Origin: Actinomycetes bacterium
GTDB taxonomy: Bacteria; Actinomycetota; Acidimicrobiia; Acidimicrobiales; Ilumatobacteraceae
DNA: 32,245 nucleotides
Direction: 5' to 3'
Assembly: GCA_027491335.1 (NCBI GenBank)
Contig: JAIXWJ010000001.1
Span: 1-32,245 of the forward strand
In this document: positions 25,764 through 32,245 of the stretch, piece by piece
Position numbering within the stretch: position 1 is the stretch's first letter
How the letters are laid out: every line of letters starts with the position of its first letter
Position numbers and translations under genes: made by a program
Notes under the pieces: generated by a model
Databases searched by the model: none
What the model was told of the DNA's origin: nothing
The model's input: the letters and a program-made list of their open reading frames with translations, nothing else

Positions 25764-26063
25764 TTAGCGTCGTCGACGGACCCGAATTTCGAGACGTTCC
25801 ACGGGTCCGGCGCCGGCCTCGGTGAGTCGTTGCAAGAGGTCGCTTTCGAGGAACTTCATCTGGGTCGCCCACGCCGGGTCATCCACCTGAACGACCAAGA
25901 CCCCGGCATCCAATTTGAGTGGTCGCACGTGTTGGGCCACCGGCTCCCCCACCAGTTCGGCCCAGCGGGAGAACACCGTGACCGTGGTTTCACGGTCGCC
26001 TTGTCGCAAAGAACGCAGCAGTCGTTCGATGCCGGCGGACAACGGGCGCGGTTCGGTGCTCAT
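25764..26063 (-). CDS. dciA: DUF721 / DciA-family protein (replicative helicase operation)
   Basis: 99 residues. The DUF721 pattern is clear: VFSRWAELVGEPVAQHVRPLKLDAGVLVVQVDDPAWATQMKFLE. DciA proteins help load or operate the DnaB helicase in bacteria lacking DnaC/DnaI. The position between recF and gyrB is the usual one in actinobacteria. Its ATG overlaps the recF stop (ATGA). The C-terminus is basic (RVRRRR). Confidence 0.9.
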   Translation of the reverse strand: MSTEPRPLSAGIERLLRSLRQGDRETTVTVFSRWAELVGEPVAQHVRPLKLDAGVLVVQVDDPAWATQMKFLESDLLQRLTEAGAGPVERLEIRVRRRR

Positions 26064-27178
26064 GACTCCGTCACCCCCTCCTCAGGAATCTTGGCCTCGC
26101 GAATCATGGCGCCACCCTCGATCCGCAACACCCGATCCGGGTGGGCGGCCGGAGGAAGCAGGCTGGCCGTGGTGATCACCACCTGACCGGCGGGCAGGTT
26201 GCCCAGGAGGGCCGTGCACCGGTCCGGGTCCAATTCGCTCAGGACGTCGTCCAACACCAACAGCGGGGTCATGCCCGTGGTGTCGGAGACCAAACGGTGG
26301 GCGGCCAGACGCAACGAGAGGGCCAAACAGCGCATTTCGCCTTGGCTGGCATGGGTTCGTGCGGGTAGCGCTCCCAGGAAAAAGTCCACGTCATCGCGAT
26401 GAGGGCCCACCGTGGACACTCCGCGGCGCACGTCATCGGAGCGGGCCGCCGCCAAAGCCGCGGCCAAGCCGGTTCGGCGCCAGGCGGGTTCGTACTCCAA
26501 CCCCACCGCCATGGGGGCGCCAGCCAGGTGTTGGTAGGCCTCTTCCACCACCGGCTGCATCCGGGCCAACAGCGTGGCTCGCTCGTGGCCGATCTGGTCA
26601 CCCACCTCGGCGAATTTCTGATCCCAGACGTCGAGTGTGTACGCCACGTCGTCGGACAGCCGTCCCCCGGCTTGTCGCAAAAGGGTGTTGCGTTGCTTCA
26701 CGATGCGATCCAACTCGAGGCGTCGAGCGTCGTTCTTCAACGCGAGCGAGGCCAACGTTTCGTCCAAGAGGCGACGGCGTTCGCCGGGAGCACCCTTCAC
26801 CAACTCCAGATCGTCGGGAGAAAACACCGTGACGCGTAGCACCCCGAACAAATCACGCGTTCGCGCCAAACGTTGCCGATTCACTTGAACGTTCACGCGA
26901 CCCTGCCGCTGAATTTGCACCTCGATCAACATCTCTCGACCGTCGGCGTGTCGCACGGTGGCACGAATGGTGGCGAAGTCCGCACCCTCGCGAACGAGTG
27001 CGACCGTGGGACTCTGCCGGAAGCTGTCGAGTGTGGCCAGGAAGGCCATGGCCTCGGCCACGTTGGTTTTTCCTTGAGCGTTGCGTCCGACGATGGCGGT
27101 CACGCCCGGCGTCAAATCGAACGTGGCGGAGATGTAGTTGCGGAAGTCGACGAGCTCGAGTTGCTCGACGATCATCAC
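26060..27178 (-). CDS. recF: RecF recombination mediator ATPase
   Basis: 372 residues. It is an SMC-like ABC ATPase acting in RecFOR gap repair. Visible motifs are Walker A GRNAQGKT (31-38), the signature SQGEMRCLALSLRLA, and Walker B LLVLDDVLSELD. The N-terminal LELVDFRNY is typical. The ATG overlaps the dnaN stop (ATGA), and the stop overlaps the next start, so dnaN-recF-dciA are translationally coupled. Confidence 0.97.
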   Translation of the reverse strand: MMIVEQLELVDFRNYISATFDLTPGVTAIVGRNAQGKTNVAEAMAFLATLDSFRQSPTVALVREGADFATIRATVRHADGREMLIEVQIQRQGRVNVQVNRQRLARTRDLFGVLRVTVFSPDDLELVKGAPGERRRLLDETLASLALKNDARRLELDRIVKQRNTLLRQAGGRLSDDVAYTLDVWDQKFAEVGDQIGHERATLLARMQPVVEEAYQHLAGAPMAVGLEYEPAWRRTGLAAALAAARSDDVRRGVSTVGPHRDDVDFFLGALPARTHASQGEMRCLALSLRLAAHRLVSDTTGMTPLLVLDDVLSELDPDRCTALLGNLPAGQVVITTASLLPPAAHPDRVLRIEGGAMIREAKIPEEGVTES

Positions 27179-28266
27179 GACTTGAGTGGCATCAACAGAT
27201 ACGTGAAGTTGGGTTGACCCACACCCTTGATGACGGCGAGTTTGCCGGGCTCACTGGTTTGAATGGTCACGTCGTCGGTGCCACAGGCTTCGAGACCCTG
27301 CGTCAGCAGTTCGTTGTTGAAACGAATCTCGATGTCGTTGCCCGCGTGATTCGCGTCCAGTTGCTCGGTCGCTTCACCATTGTCGGGAGTGATCATGCGC
27401 AACGTCACGGCGATGCCGGAGATCTGCATTCGCAATGGGGTGCCGATGGGATCGCGGGCCACCAGCTTCACGCGACGAATGGCTTCGGTGAGCGGCTCGC
27501 GGGCCACGGTGAGAGTGTTCGGAAGGTTCGGCGGGATCAGGCGCTGGTAGTCCGCGAACGATCCGGTGAGCAAACGAGTCACCAAGCGCACGCTTCCCGC
27601 TTCGAAGGTGACGTCGTTCTCGGTGATGTTCATCGAGACGCGTTCTTGCTTGTCCAGCAAACGCAACAATTCGCTGAGCGCGCGTGCCGGGACGACGACA
27701 CTCTTGCCATCGGGAATGACGCTGGCATCGATGTCTCGGATGGCCATGCGATACGAGTCGGTGGCGACCAAACGCAACTTGCCATCGACTCCGGTCATGT
27801 ACACGCCGGTGTACACGCCGCGCGCGTCGTCGGTGCTCGCGGCCCGCACGACTTGTCGCAAGGCTTCGGCGAACTCGGGCGCGGACATCGGTGCGCCTTC
27901 GCCAACCGTGCCGGACCACTTGGGGAAGTCGTCGCCGGCACCAATGGGAACGTTGAAGTTCACCCGCCCCGCCGAGATCTCGACCTTGTCGTCGACAACC
28001 TCGATGTCGACGGCACCCGACGGCAAGGACTTCACGACATCGGCCGCCAACTTGCCCGGCACCAACACCACACCGTCTTTGCCGTTGGACACCGTGATGG
28101 ACGAATCGATCGTGAGATCGCCATCGGTTCCGGTGACTCGCAACGATTCACCCGCCAGAACCAAACGCAAACATGACAGGGTCGGATTCGTCCCGCGATT
28201 GCTGGCCGCGCGACTGGCCGCGGTGAAAGCTTCGTTCAGGACCTCACGTTCACAACGAAACTTCAC
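27175..28266 (-). CDS. dnaN: DNA polymerase III beta subunit (sliding clamp)
   Basis: 363 residues in three clamp domains. Typical segments include AASRAASNRGTNPTLSCLRL near the start, ATDSYRMAIRDI in the middle and the C-terminal YLLMPLKS (MPL-type end). It encircles DNA and tethers polymerase III. The start is GTG with AAGGAG about 7 nt upstream. It follows the presumed oriC. Confidence 0.97.
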   Translation of the reverse strand: MKFRCEREVLNEAFTAASRAASNRGTNPTLSCLRLVLAGESLRVTGTDGDLTIDSSITVSNGKDGVVLVPGKLAADVVKSLPSGAVDIEVVDDKVEISAGRVNFNVPIGAGDDFPKWSGTVGEGAPMSAPEFAEALRQVVRAASTDDARGVYTGVYMTGVDGKLRLVATDSYRMAIRDIDASVIPDGKSVVVPARALSELLRLLDKQERVSMNITENDVTFEAGSVRLVTRLLTGSFADYQRLIPPNLPNTLTVAREPLTEAIRRVKLVARDPIGTPLRMQISGIAVTLRMITPDNGEATEQLDANHAGNDIEIRFNNELLTQGLEACGTDDVTIQTSEPGKLAVIKGVGQPNFTYLLMPLKS

Positions 28267-28558
28267 GAAAGGACTCCTTGTGTTCGAACGGTTGTTGTCG
28301 TGCCGGTGGTCGATGTCGGGCTTATTGACATCGAGATGTGATGCTTCAAGATAGTTCTAGTAATAAGTGCTGTGGATTGTGGACGACGGTCTGTTCTGCC
28401 AGCGTAGAGCATGAATCGGGGTGTGTCGGCTTGTACACAGGCACCCACAGCATCATGGTGACACAGGGCTGTGTCGGGGGATAAACCCCGGTCGTGCACA
28501 TGGGCATCAACACGATCCGCACACGATGTCCACACGTGATTCATCAGATCGTGGCTCA
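28267..28558. other. Probable chromosomal origin oriC (dnaA-dnaN gap)
   Basis: A 292-nt non-coding gap in the place where most actinobacteria keep oriC. DnaA-box-like 9-mers with one mismatch to TTGTCCACA are at 28378-28386 (TGTGGACGA, reverse), 28431-28439 (TTGTACACA) and 28526-28534 (ATGTCCACA). An AT-rich stretch at 28321-28370 could be the unwinding element. Two hairpins lie side by side: GACACAG-GG-CTGTGTC (28460-28475) and CGGGG-GATAAA-CCCCG (28475-28490). Few boxes match perfectly, so the assignment leans on position. The dnaN promoter should also be here. Confidence 0.65.
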
Positions 28559-29914
28559 TCAGTCCAACTTCAGCGTCTTGACCAACATGGTCACCTGATC
28601 GAAAGTCTGGGTGCGCTCCATCATCAACCGCTGGATCTTTTCCACGGCATGGATGACGGTGGTGTGGTCTCGTCCGCCGAAGAGGCGGGCAATGGCCGGA
28701 TAGGACAGGTCGGTGAGTTCCCGGAAGACGTACATCGCCTCCTGTCGTGCCGCCACCAGTGGTCGTTGACGACTCTTGCCCTTCAGGGCCTCCACGCTGT
28801 GACCAAGGAGTCGGGCGATTTCGGCCAGCAATTCCTCGTCGGTGCGGTGTTTGGGGGCCGAATCCGGCAAGAGATCCTCGAGCAGGCGTTCGGCCTGGCC
28901 GATCGTCATGTCGACGCGATTCAAACTGGCGTATGCGCTCACTCGAATGAGGGCACCTTCCAGTTCACGGATGTTGCTGGTGACCCGGGAGGCGATGAAG
29001 TTCAGGACGTCGGCGGGAACATGGGATCCTTCACGCTCGGTCTTGTTGCGCAGAATCGCGAGGCGCGTCTCGAGGTCCGGAGGTTGAACGTCGGTGATCA
29101 GACCCCAACGGAAACGGCCGATCAGGCGTTCCTCCAGGTTGGGGATGGCGTCGGGGACGCGGTCCGAGGAAATGACGATCTGCTTGTTGGCTCCATGCAG
29201 GGCGTTGAAGGTGTGGAAGAACTCTTCTTGCAGTCCCTCTTTGCCCTCCATGAACTGGATGTCGTCGATGAGGAGCACATCGATGTCGCGGTACCGGCGC
29301 TTGAAGCTGGCGATCGAGTTGTTACGAATGCCGTCGACGTATTCGTTGAGGAACGTCTCGGTGGAGATGTATCGCACCTGATAGTGGCTGTAATTCTGCA
29401 ACACGTAGTGCCCGATGGCGTGAAGCAAGTGGGTCTTGCCGAGTCCGGCCGATCCGTAGATGAAGAGCGGGTTGTACGACCGGGCCGGGGTTTCGGCCAC
29501 GCGTTGGGCGGCGGCCAAGGCGAAACTGTTCGACGCCCCGCGCACGAATGTCTCGAACGTGTAGCGCGGGTTCAAGCCGGCCCGATCGGCCACCGAGGTG
29601 GTGTCGGACTCACTGGTCTTGGCCACCGGCGTTTCCGCGGGGCGCGCCGCCGAGGTGGGGGTGACATCGATGACCGCGGTCTCCGGGGCCACGATTTCCA
29701 CCACCAAGTTTCGTGATCCGGCACCGGCCTCGGCCATGGCATCCAGAACGATGGGGTAATACCGCGAAAGAATCTTGTCCCGGACGGTCCCGCTCGGCAC
29801 GGCCAGACGCAGGGTGTCCTCGGTGACCCCCAAGGCCTGCACGTCGTTGAACGTGGAGTACCACACGGCGTCAGACACCTGGGCGCGCAGGGAGAGGGAC
29901 ACGGCTGTCCACAT
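28559..29914 (-). CDS. dnaA: Chromosomal replication initiator DnaA
   Basis: 451 residues from the ATG at 29914. Domain I starts MWTAVSLSLRAQVSDAVWYSTF; a Pro/Thr-rich linker (80-112) follows. The AAA+ domain has Walker A GSAGLGKT (154-161), Walker B LLIDDIQF and WGLITDVQPPDLETR. Domain IV ends with the box-binding motif GGRDHTTVIHA. The frame stays open to 30109, but that extra 65-codon stretch holds a cluster of DnaA boxes and Pro/Gly/His-rich nonsense, so it is judged the control region. A GTG at 29932 is a close alternative (457 residues). Confidence 0.95.
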   Translation of the reverse strand: MWTAVSLSLRAQVSDAVWYSTFNDVQALGVTEDTLRLAVPSGTVRDKILSRYYPIVLDAMAEAGAGSRNLVVEIVAPETAVIDVTPTSAARPAETPVAKTSESDTTSVADRAGLNPRYTFETFVRGASNSFALAAAQRVAETPARSYNPLFIYGSAGLGKTHLLHAIGHYVLQNYSHYQVRYISTETFLNEYVDGIRNNSIASFKRRYRDIDVLLIDDIQFMEGKEGLQEEFFHTFNALHGANKQIVISSDRVPDAIPNLEERLIGRFRWGLITDVQPPDLETRLAILRNKTEREGSHVPADVLNFIASRVTSNIRELEGALIRVSAYASLNRVDMTIGQAERLLEDLLPDSAPKHRTDEELLAEIARLLGHSVEALKGKSRQRPLVAARQEAMYVFRELTDLSYPAIARLFGGRDHTTVIHAVEKIQRLMMERTQTFDQVTMLVKTLKLD

Positions 29915-30080
29915 GTTCTCTGCCTCTTCCACCTGCGATTCCGTGCCTTTCAGGGTCCGCCATCCACAGTTGTGTCCACATGATGTGGACAACGAGGTGA
30001 ACGGGATCGTGTCGTTGATTGTGGGGTGTGGATCAGGGTGACCCGCACCGGAATCGGAGACCATAGCACCCTGTGGATAG
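29905..30080. promoter_or_regulatory. DnaA-box cluster and dnaA promoter region
   Basis: Contains a perfect box TGTGGACAA (29984-29992) forming an inverted pair with TGTCCACA (29973-29980), 3 nt apart. Single-mismatch boxes lie at 29905-29913 (CTGTCCACA, overlapping the dnaA start codon), 30027-30035 (TGTGGATCA) and 30072-30080 (TGTGGATAG). On the minus strand TATGGT (30065-30060) could be the -10 box. The layout suggests DnaA autoregulation and possibly a second origin part. Confidence 0.65.
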
Positions 30081-30267
30081 TGAGCGAAATGCCCTGATGA
30101 GGGGACCATGTTGCCCTCGGTGACCTCACCCCCGTAGCCTTGGAACTTGCGCCCGAAAACGGGGTCGGCCCTCCGTGGCCGCCACCGAATCCGGGATGGC
30201 TACAAATTGGCCACTACCTGGTGTTTCTCGCCTGCAATGGTCGTCATCAGGAATCGAGGAGTCTGTC
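30081..30267 (+). promoter_or_regulatory. rpmH upstream region
   Basis: Non-coding gap between the divergent dnaA and rpmH control regions. TACAAAT around 30201-30207 is a possible -10 for rpmH; no convincing -35 was found. GAGGAG lies 6 nt before the rpmH GTG. No further structure was seen. Confidence 0.35.
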
Positions 30268-30402
30268 GTGAAGCGTACGTACCAACCCAATAAGAAGCGT
30301 CGATCCGTGAAGCATGGCTTCCGGGCGCGCATGTCCACCCGCGCCGGACGAGCTGTGTTGAAGGCCCGGCGCCTGAAGGGTCGCAAGCGGCTGTCGGCTT
30401 GA
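30268..30402 (+). CDS. rpmH: Ribosomal protein bL34
   Basis: 44 residues, the normal length. It is very basic, with the L34 signature [20 protein letters not shown] and the ending GRKRLSA. It is a large-subunit protein buried in 23S rRNA. The start is GTG with GAGGAG 6 nt upstream. The rnpA TTG start overlaps its stop (TTGA). Confidence 0.98.
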   Translation: MKRTYQPNKKRRSVKHGFRARMSTRAGRAVLKARRLKGRKRLSA

Positions 30403-30716
30403 TCGGTCGACTCCACAGCCGAGATGAGTTCGCCCGACTTCGTCGGGAGGGAACTCGTGTGCGCAGTGGAGTCCTCTGGTGCACCATGCTGTTGGATCCC
30501 GCTCTCGACGGGCCCCGAGTGGCGTTCGCCATTGGTCGACATTCCGGAATTGCCGTCGAGCGCAATAGAGCGCGTCGCCGGTGCCGCGAAGTGCTTCGCA
30601 CGGCGGAGTTTCCTCCGGGTTTGTACCTGATTGGCCTCACTCGACCGGCCCACGAGGTGTCGTTCTCGAACATTCGCACCAGCGTCACCGGTCTTCGATC
30701 CCGGATTTCGTTATGA
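30399..30716 (+). CDS. rnpA: Ribonuclease P protein component
   Basis: 105 residues. It assists the RNase P RNA in removing tRNA 5' leaders. The RNR motif [10 protein letters not shown] is at 55-64, preceded by [13 protein letters not shown]. The start is a TTG that overlaps the rpmH stop, and no other start fits the family ([17 protein letters not shown]), so translation is probably coupled to rpmH. The stop overlaps yidD (ATGA). Confidence 0.95.
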   Translation: MIGRLHSRDEFARLRREGTRVRSGVLWCTMLLDPALDGPRVAFAIGRHSGIAVERNRARRRCREVLRTAEFPPGLYLIGLTRPAHEVSFSNIRTSVTGLRSRISL

Positions 30717-30970
30717 AATCGTTCCTGCTCAAAAGCGTCGTTTGGTACCAGAAGGCCCGAGAGGGCAGACCGTCACCGTGCCGGTTCACCCCGTCGTGTT
30801 CCGAATACGCCCGGCAGGCCGTCGAGGAATATGGTGCCGGACGAGGAACGTGGCTCAGCGTTCGTCGCCTGAGTCGGTGCCGACCATTTGGCCCGTCGGG
30901 CTTCGACCCGGTGCCCGAGCGCCACAACCATCTCGATCACATTCACCAGAAACCCATTCACCAGAAATAG
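30713..30970 (+). CDS. yidD: Membrane protein insertion efficiency factor YidD
   Basis: 85 residues. The family core [46 protein letters not shown] is intact, including the three conserved Cys. It is a peripheral membrane protein that helps YidC-dependent insertion. The ATG overlaps the rnpA stop. The tail has a duplicated HQKPIHQK. The frame open further upstream is ignored. Confidence 0.95.
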   Translation: MKSFLLKSVVWYQKAREGRPSPCRFTPSCSEYARQAVEEYGAGRGTWLSVRRLSRCRPFGPSGFDPVPERHNHLDHIHQKPIHQK

Positions 30971-30982
30971 GGGCGTCCTGAC

Positions 30983-31978
30983 ATGTTTCAAGCAGCGGCC
31001 TGGCTGATCAGCCAGTTCTACGAACTCACCAGCAACCACATTTTCTCCATCTCCTTGGTGGCGGTGGTGATCATGATGCTGATTTTCCCCCTGACGCTGA
31101 AGAGCACCAAGTCGATGTTGGAAATGCAGCGCGTGCAGCCGGAAATGCGCCGTTTGCAGCAGCAATACCGCAACGATCGCCAGAAGTTGAACGAAGAGAT
31201 GATGAAGCTCTACCAAGAGCACAAAGTCAATCCATTGGCATCTTGCCTGCCACTACTTGCGCAAATGCCCATCTTCATCATCATGTTCCGCGTCCTTCAT
31301 GGCCTGACCAACAAGGACCAGGCGGGACTGATTCAGCCCGACTACATCAGCGAGTCGAGCAAGCTGTACGAAAGCCTTGCCGGCCAGAAAGAGATGCTGT
31401 CGTTCGGGCTCGACTTGTCGCTGACCCCCGTGAAGGCCATCCAAGACAATGCGGCCACCGGAGTCATCTATGCCCTGTTGGTGGCGGCCTTGATGGGCCT
31501 GTACTTCCTGCAGCAACGAATGATCGCCTCGCGCACGGTGTCACCGACCATGTCGGCCACCCAACAGAAGATCATGCAGTACTTGCCGGTGTTCTTTGGT
31601 GTGTTCCAGCTCTTTTTCCCCGTTGCGCTGGTCTTTTACTACATCGCTCAAACCCTCGTGCGTATCGCTCAGCAGGGGTACATCACCCGGCGCTTCTATC
31701 GCGGCGATGAGTCGCTGGGTCAGCAGGCCCAAGCGGCCAGCGCCAAAGCCCGAGAGATGGCCGAGAAGGATGGAGGCGGAACCGGCCTCTTCAGCCAACT
31801 GAAGCAGGAGGCCGCCCGCGGCAAGGACCAGCCGAAGTCGGGTCCCAAGCCCACCTCCAGCAAGCGAGTCACCCCACCCAAGGGCGGAGGGACCCCTGGA
31901 AAGGGCAAGCCCACTCCCCCGAATCGTCCCAAGCCGTCAGCGGGCAAGTCCCGGCACCCCAAGCCGCCGCGCCCCTGA
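30983..31978 (+). CDS. yidC: Membrane protein insertase YidC (Oxa1 family)
   Basis: 331 residues. A first helix SISLVAVVIMMLIFPLTLKST is followed by the cytosolic coiled hairpin (MQRVQPEMRRLQQQYRNDRQKLNEEMMKLYQEHKVNPLASCLPLLAQMPI). Further helices lie at ATGVIYALLVAALMGLYFL and YLPVFFGVFQLFFPVALVFYYIAQTLVRIAQQ. The last 90 residues are a basic, Lys/Pro/Gly-rich tail (KPTPPNRPKPSAGKS), probably ribosome-facing. There is no Gram-negative P1 domain. It starts 12 nt after yidD. Confidence 0.95.
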   Translation: MFQAAAWLISQFYELTSNHIFSISLVAVVIMMLIFPLTLKSTKSMLEMQRVQPEMRRLQQQYRNDRQKLNEEMMKLYQEHKVNPLASCLPLLAQMPIFIIMFRVLHGLTNKDQAGLIQPDYISESSKLYESLAGQKEMLSFGLDLSLTPVKAIQDNAATGVIYALLVAALMGLYFLQQRMIASRTVSPTMSATQQKIMQYLPVFFGVFQLFFPVALVFYYIAQTLVRIAQQGYITRRFYRGDESLGQQAQAASAKAREMAEKDGGGTGLFSQLKQEAARGKDQPKSGPKPTSSKRVTPPKGGGTPGKGKPTPPNRPKPSAGKSRHPKPPRP

Positions 31979-32014
31979 CCCAACCACGTAGCTAACGAAA
32001 GTAGAGAGTGCCCC

Positions 32015-32245
32015 ATGGAATGGGTGGAAACAACCGCGAAGACCATCGAGGAAGCCAAGAGCATTGCCCTGGATCAATTGGGTGTGGCTGACGAAGATGC
32101 CGAGTTCGAGATCCTTGAAGAGCCCAAGCCCGGTCTATTCGGCCGAGTTCGTGGCGAGGCTCGGGTTCGTGCTCGGGTGAAGCCCAAGTCCCCACGAGCC
32201 AAGAATGATCGCCGGGATCGGGGTCGTCGCAGTGAAGGTGGTTCA
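32015..32245 (+). CDS. jag: Jag/KhpB RNA-binding protein, N-terminal part (runs off window)
   Basis: 77 codons are visible. The Jag-N domain is clear: VETTAKTIEEAKSIALDQLGVADEDAEFEILEEPKPGLFGRVRGEARVRARV. A basic, Arg-rich linker begins after it; the KH and R3H domains would lie beyond the edge. Jag/KhpB is an RNA chaperone tied to cell elongation and normally follows yidC, as here (36 nt gap). Confidence 0.92.
   Translation, partial: MEWVETTAKTIEEAKSIALDQLGVADEDAEFEILEEPKPGLFGRVRGEARVRARVKPKSPRAKNDRRDRGRRSEGGS

Noticed and set aside
29915..30109. N-terminal extension of DnaA
   Set aside because: Contains a DnaA-box cluster and no domain I similarity, so it was treated as regulatory DNA.

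Overview
The window is a high-GC bacterial chromosome segment that includes the replication origin neighbourhood. It most likely comes from an actinobacterium (Actinomycetota), plausibly of the class Acidimicrobiia. This rests on the dnaA-dnaN-recF-dciA(DUF721)-gyrB-gyrA-DUF3566 order, the MgtE-N/DUF1003 gene pair, two luciferase-like oxidoreductases of a kind common in F420-using actinobacteria, and frequent leaderless-looking starts. The class-level placement is an inference from gene content only.

Layout. (1) 1-7475, minus strand: the N-terminal 2,491 codons of one giant exported protein built from about 50 tandem ELWxxDGT repeats. It runs off the left edge. (2) 7595-7667: tRNA-Ala(TGC). 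(3) 7706-11796, plus strand: two luciferase-like oxidoreductases, then a soluble PRC/MgtE-N/CBS protein and a DUF1003 membrane protein. (4) 11894-13105: a VOC-fold enzyme and an alpha/beta hydrolase, ending against a convergent IclR regulator. (5) 13107-15882: the IclR regulator, divergent from a class III CoA-transferase and a citryl-CoA-lyase-like protein, probably one catabolic module. (6) 15978-16499: a small four-helix membrane protein closed by a strong terminator. (7) 19319-16570, minus strand: a 44-residue membrane peptide, an NAD(P)-binding protein, a Fur-family regulator and a zinc-ligand-bearing methionine-synthase-II-like protein, probably co-transcribed. (8) TerC-family transporter (plus) and tRNA-Ile(GAT) (minus). 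(9) 29914-20262, minus strand: dnaA, dnaN, recF, dciA, gyrB, gyrA, a TadE-like small ORF and a DUF3566 protein, mostly with overlapping stop and start codons. (10) 30268 to the right edge, plus strand: rpmH, rnpA, yidD, yidC and the start of jag/khpB.

How it works together. The right third is the replication and translation core. oriC most likely sits in the dnaA-dnaN gap (28267-28558), with a second DnaA-box cluster upstream of dnaA that argues for a shorter dnaA than the longest open frame. In mycobacteria gyrA, the DUF3566 gene, tRNA-Ile and tRNA-Ala are contiguous. Here the two tRNA genes are 12.5 kb apart, with an accessory metabolic block between them and the giant repeat protein just beyond tRNA-Ala. 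The most unusual items are the repeat protein, whose units are organised into a six-unit (290-residue) super-repeat, and a nearly identical 21-bp promoter-like element in front of two unrelated genes (11831 and 15924). I saw no CRISPR array, insertion sequence, prophage or defence system.
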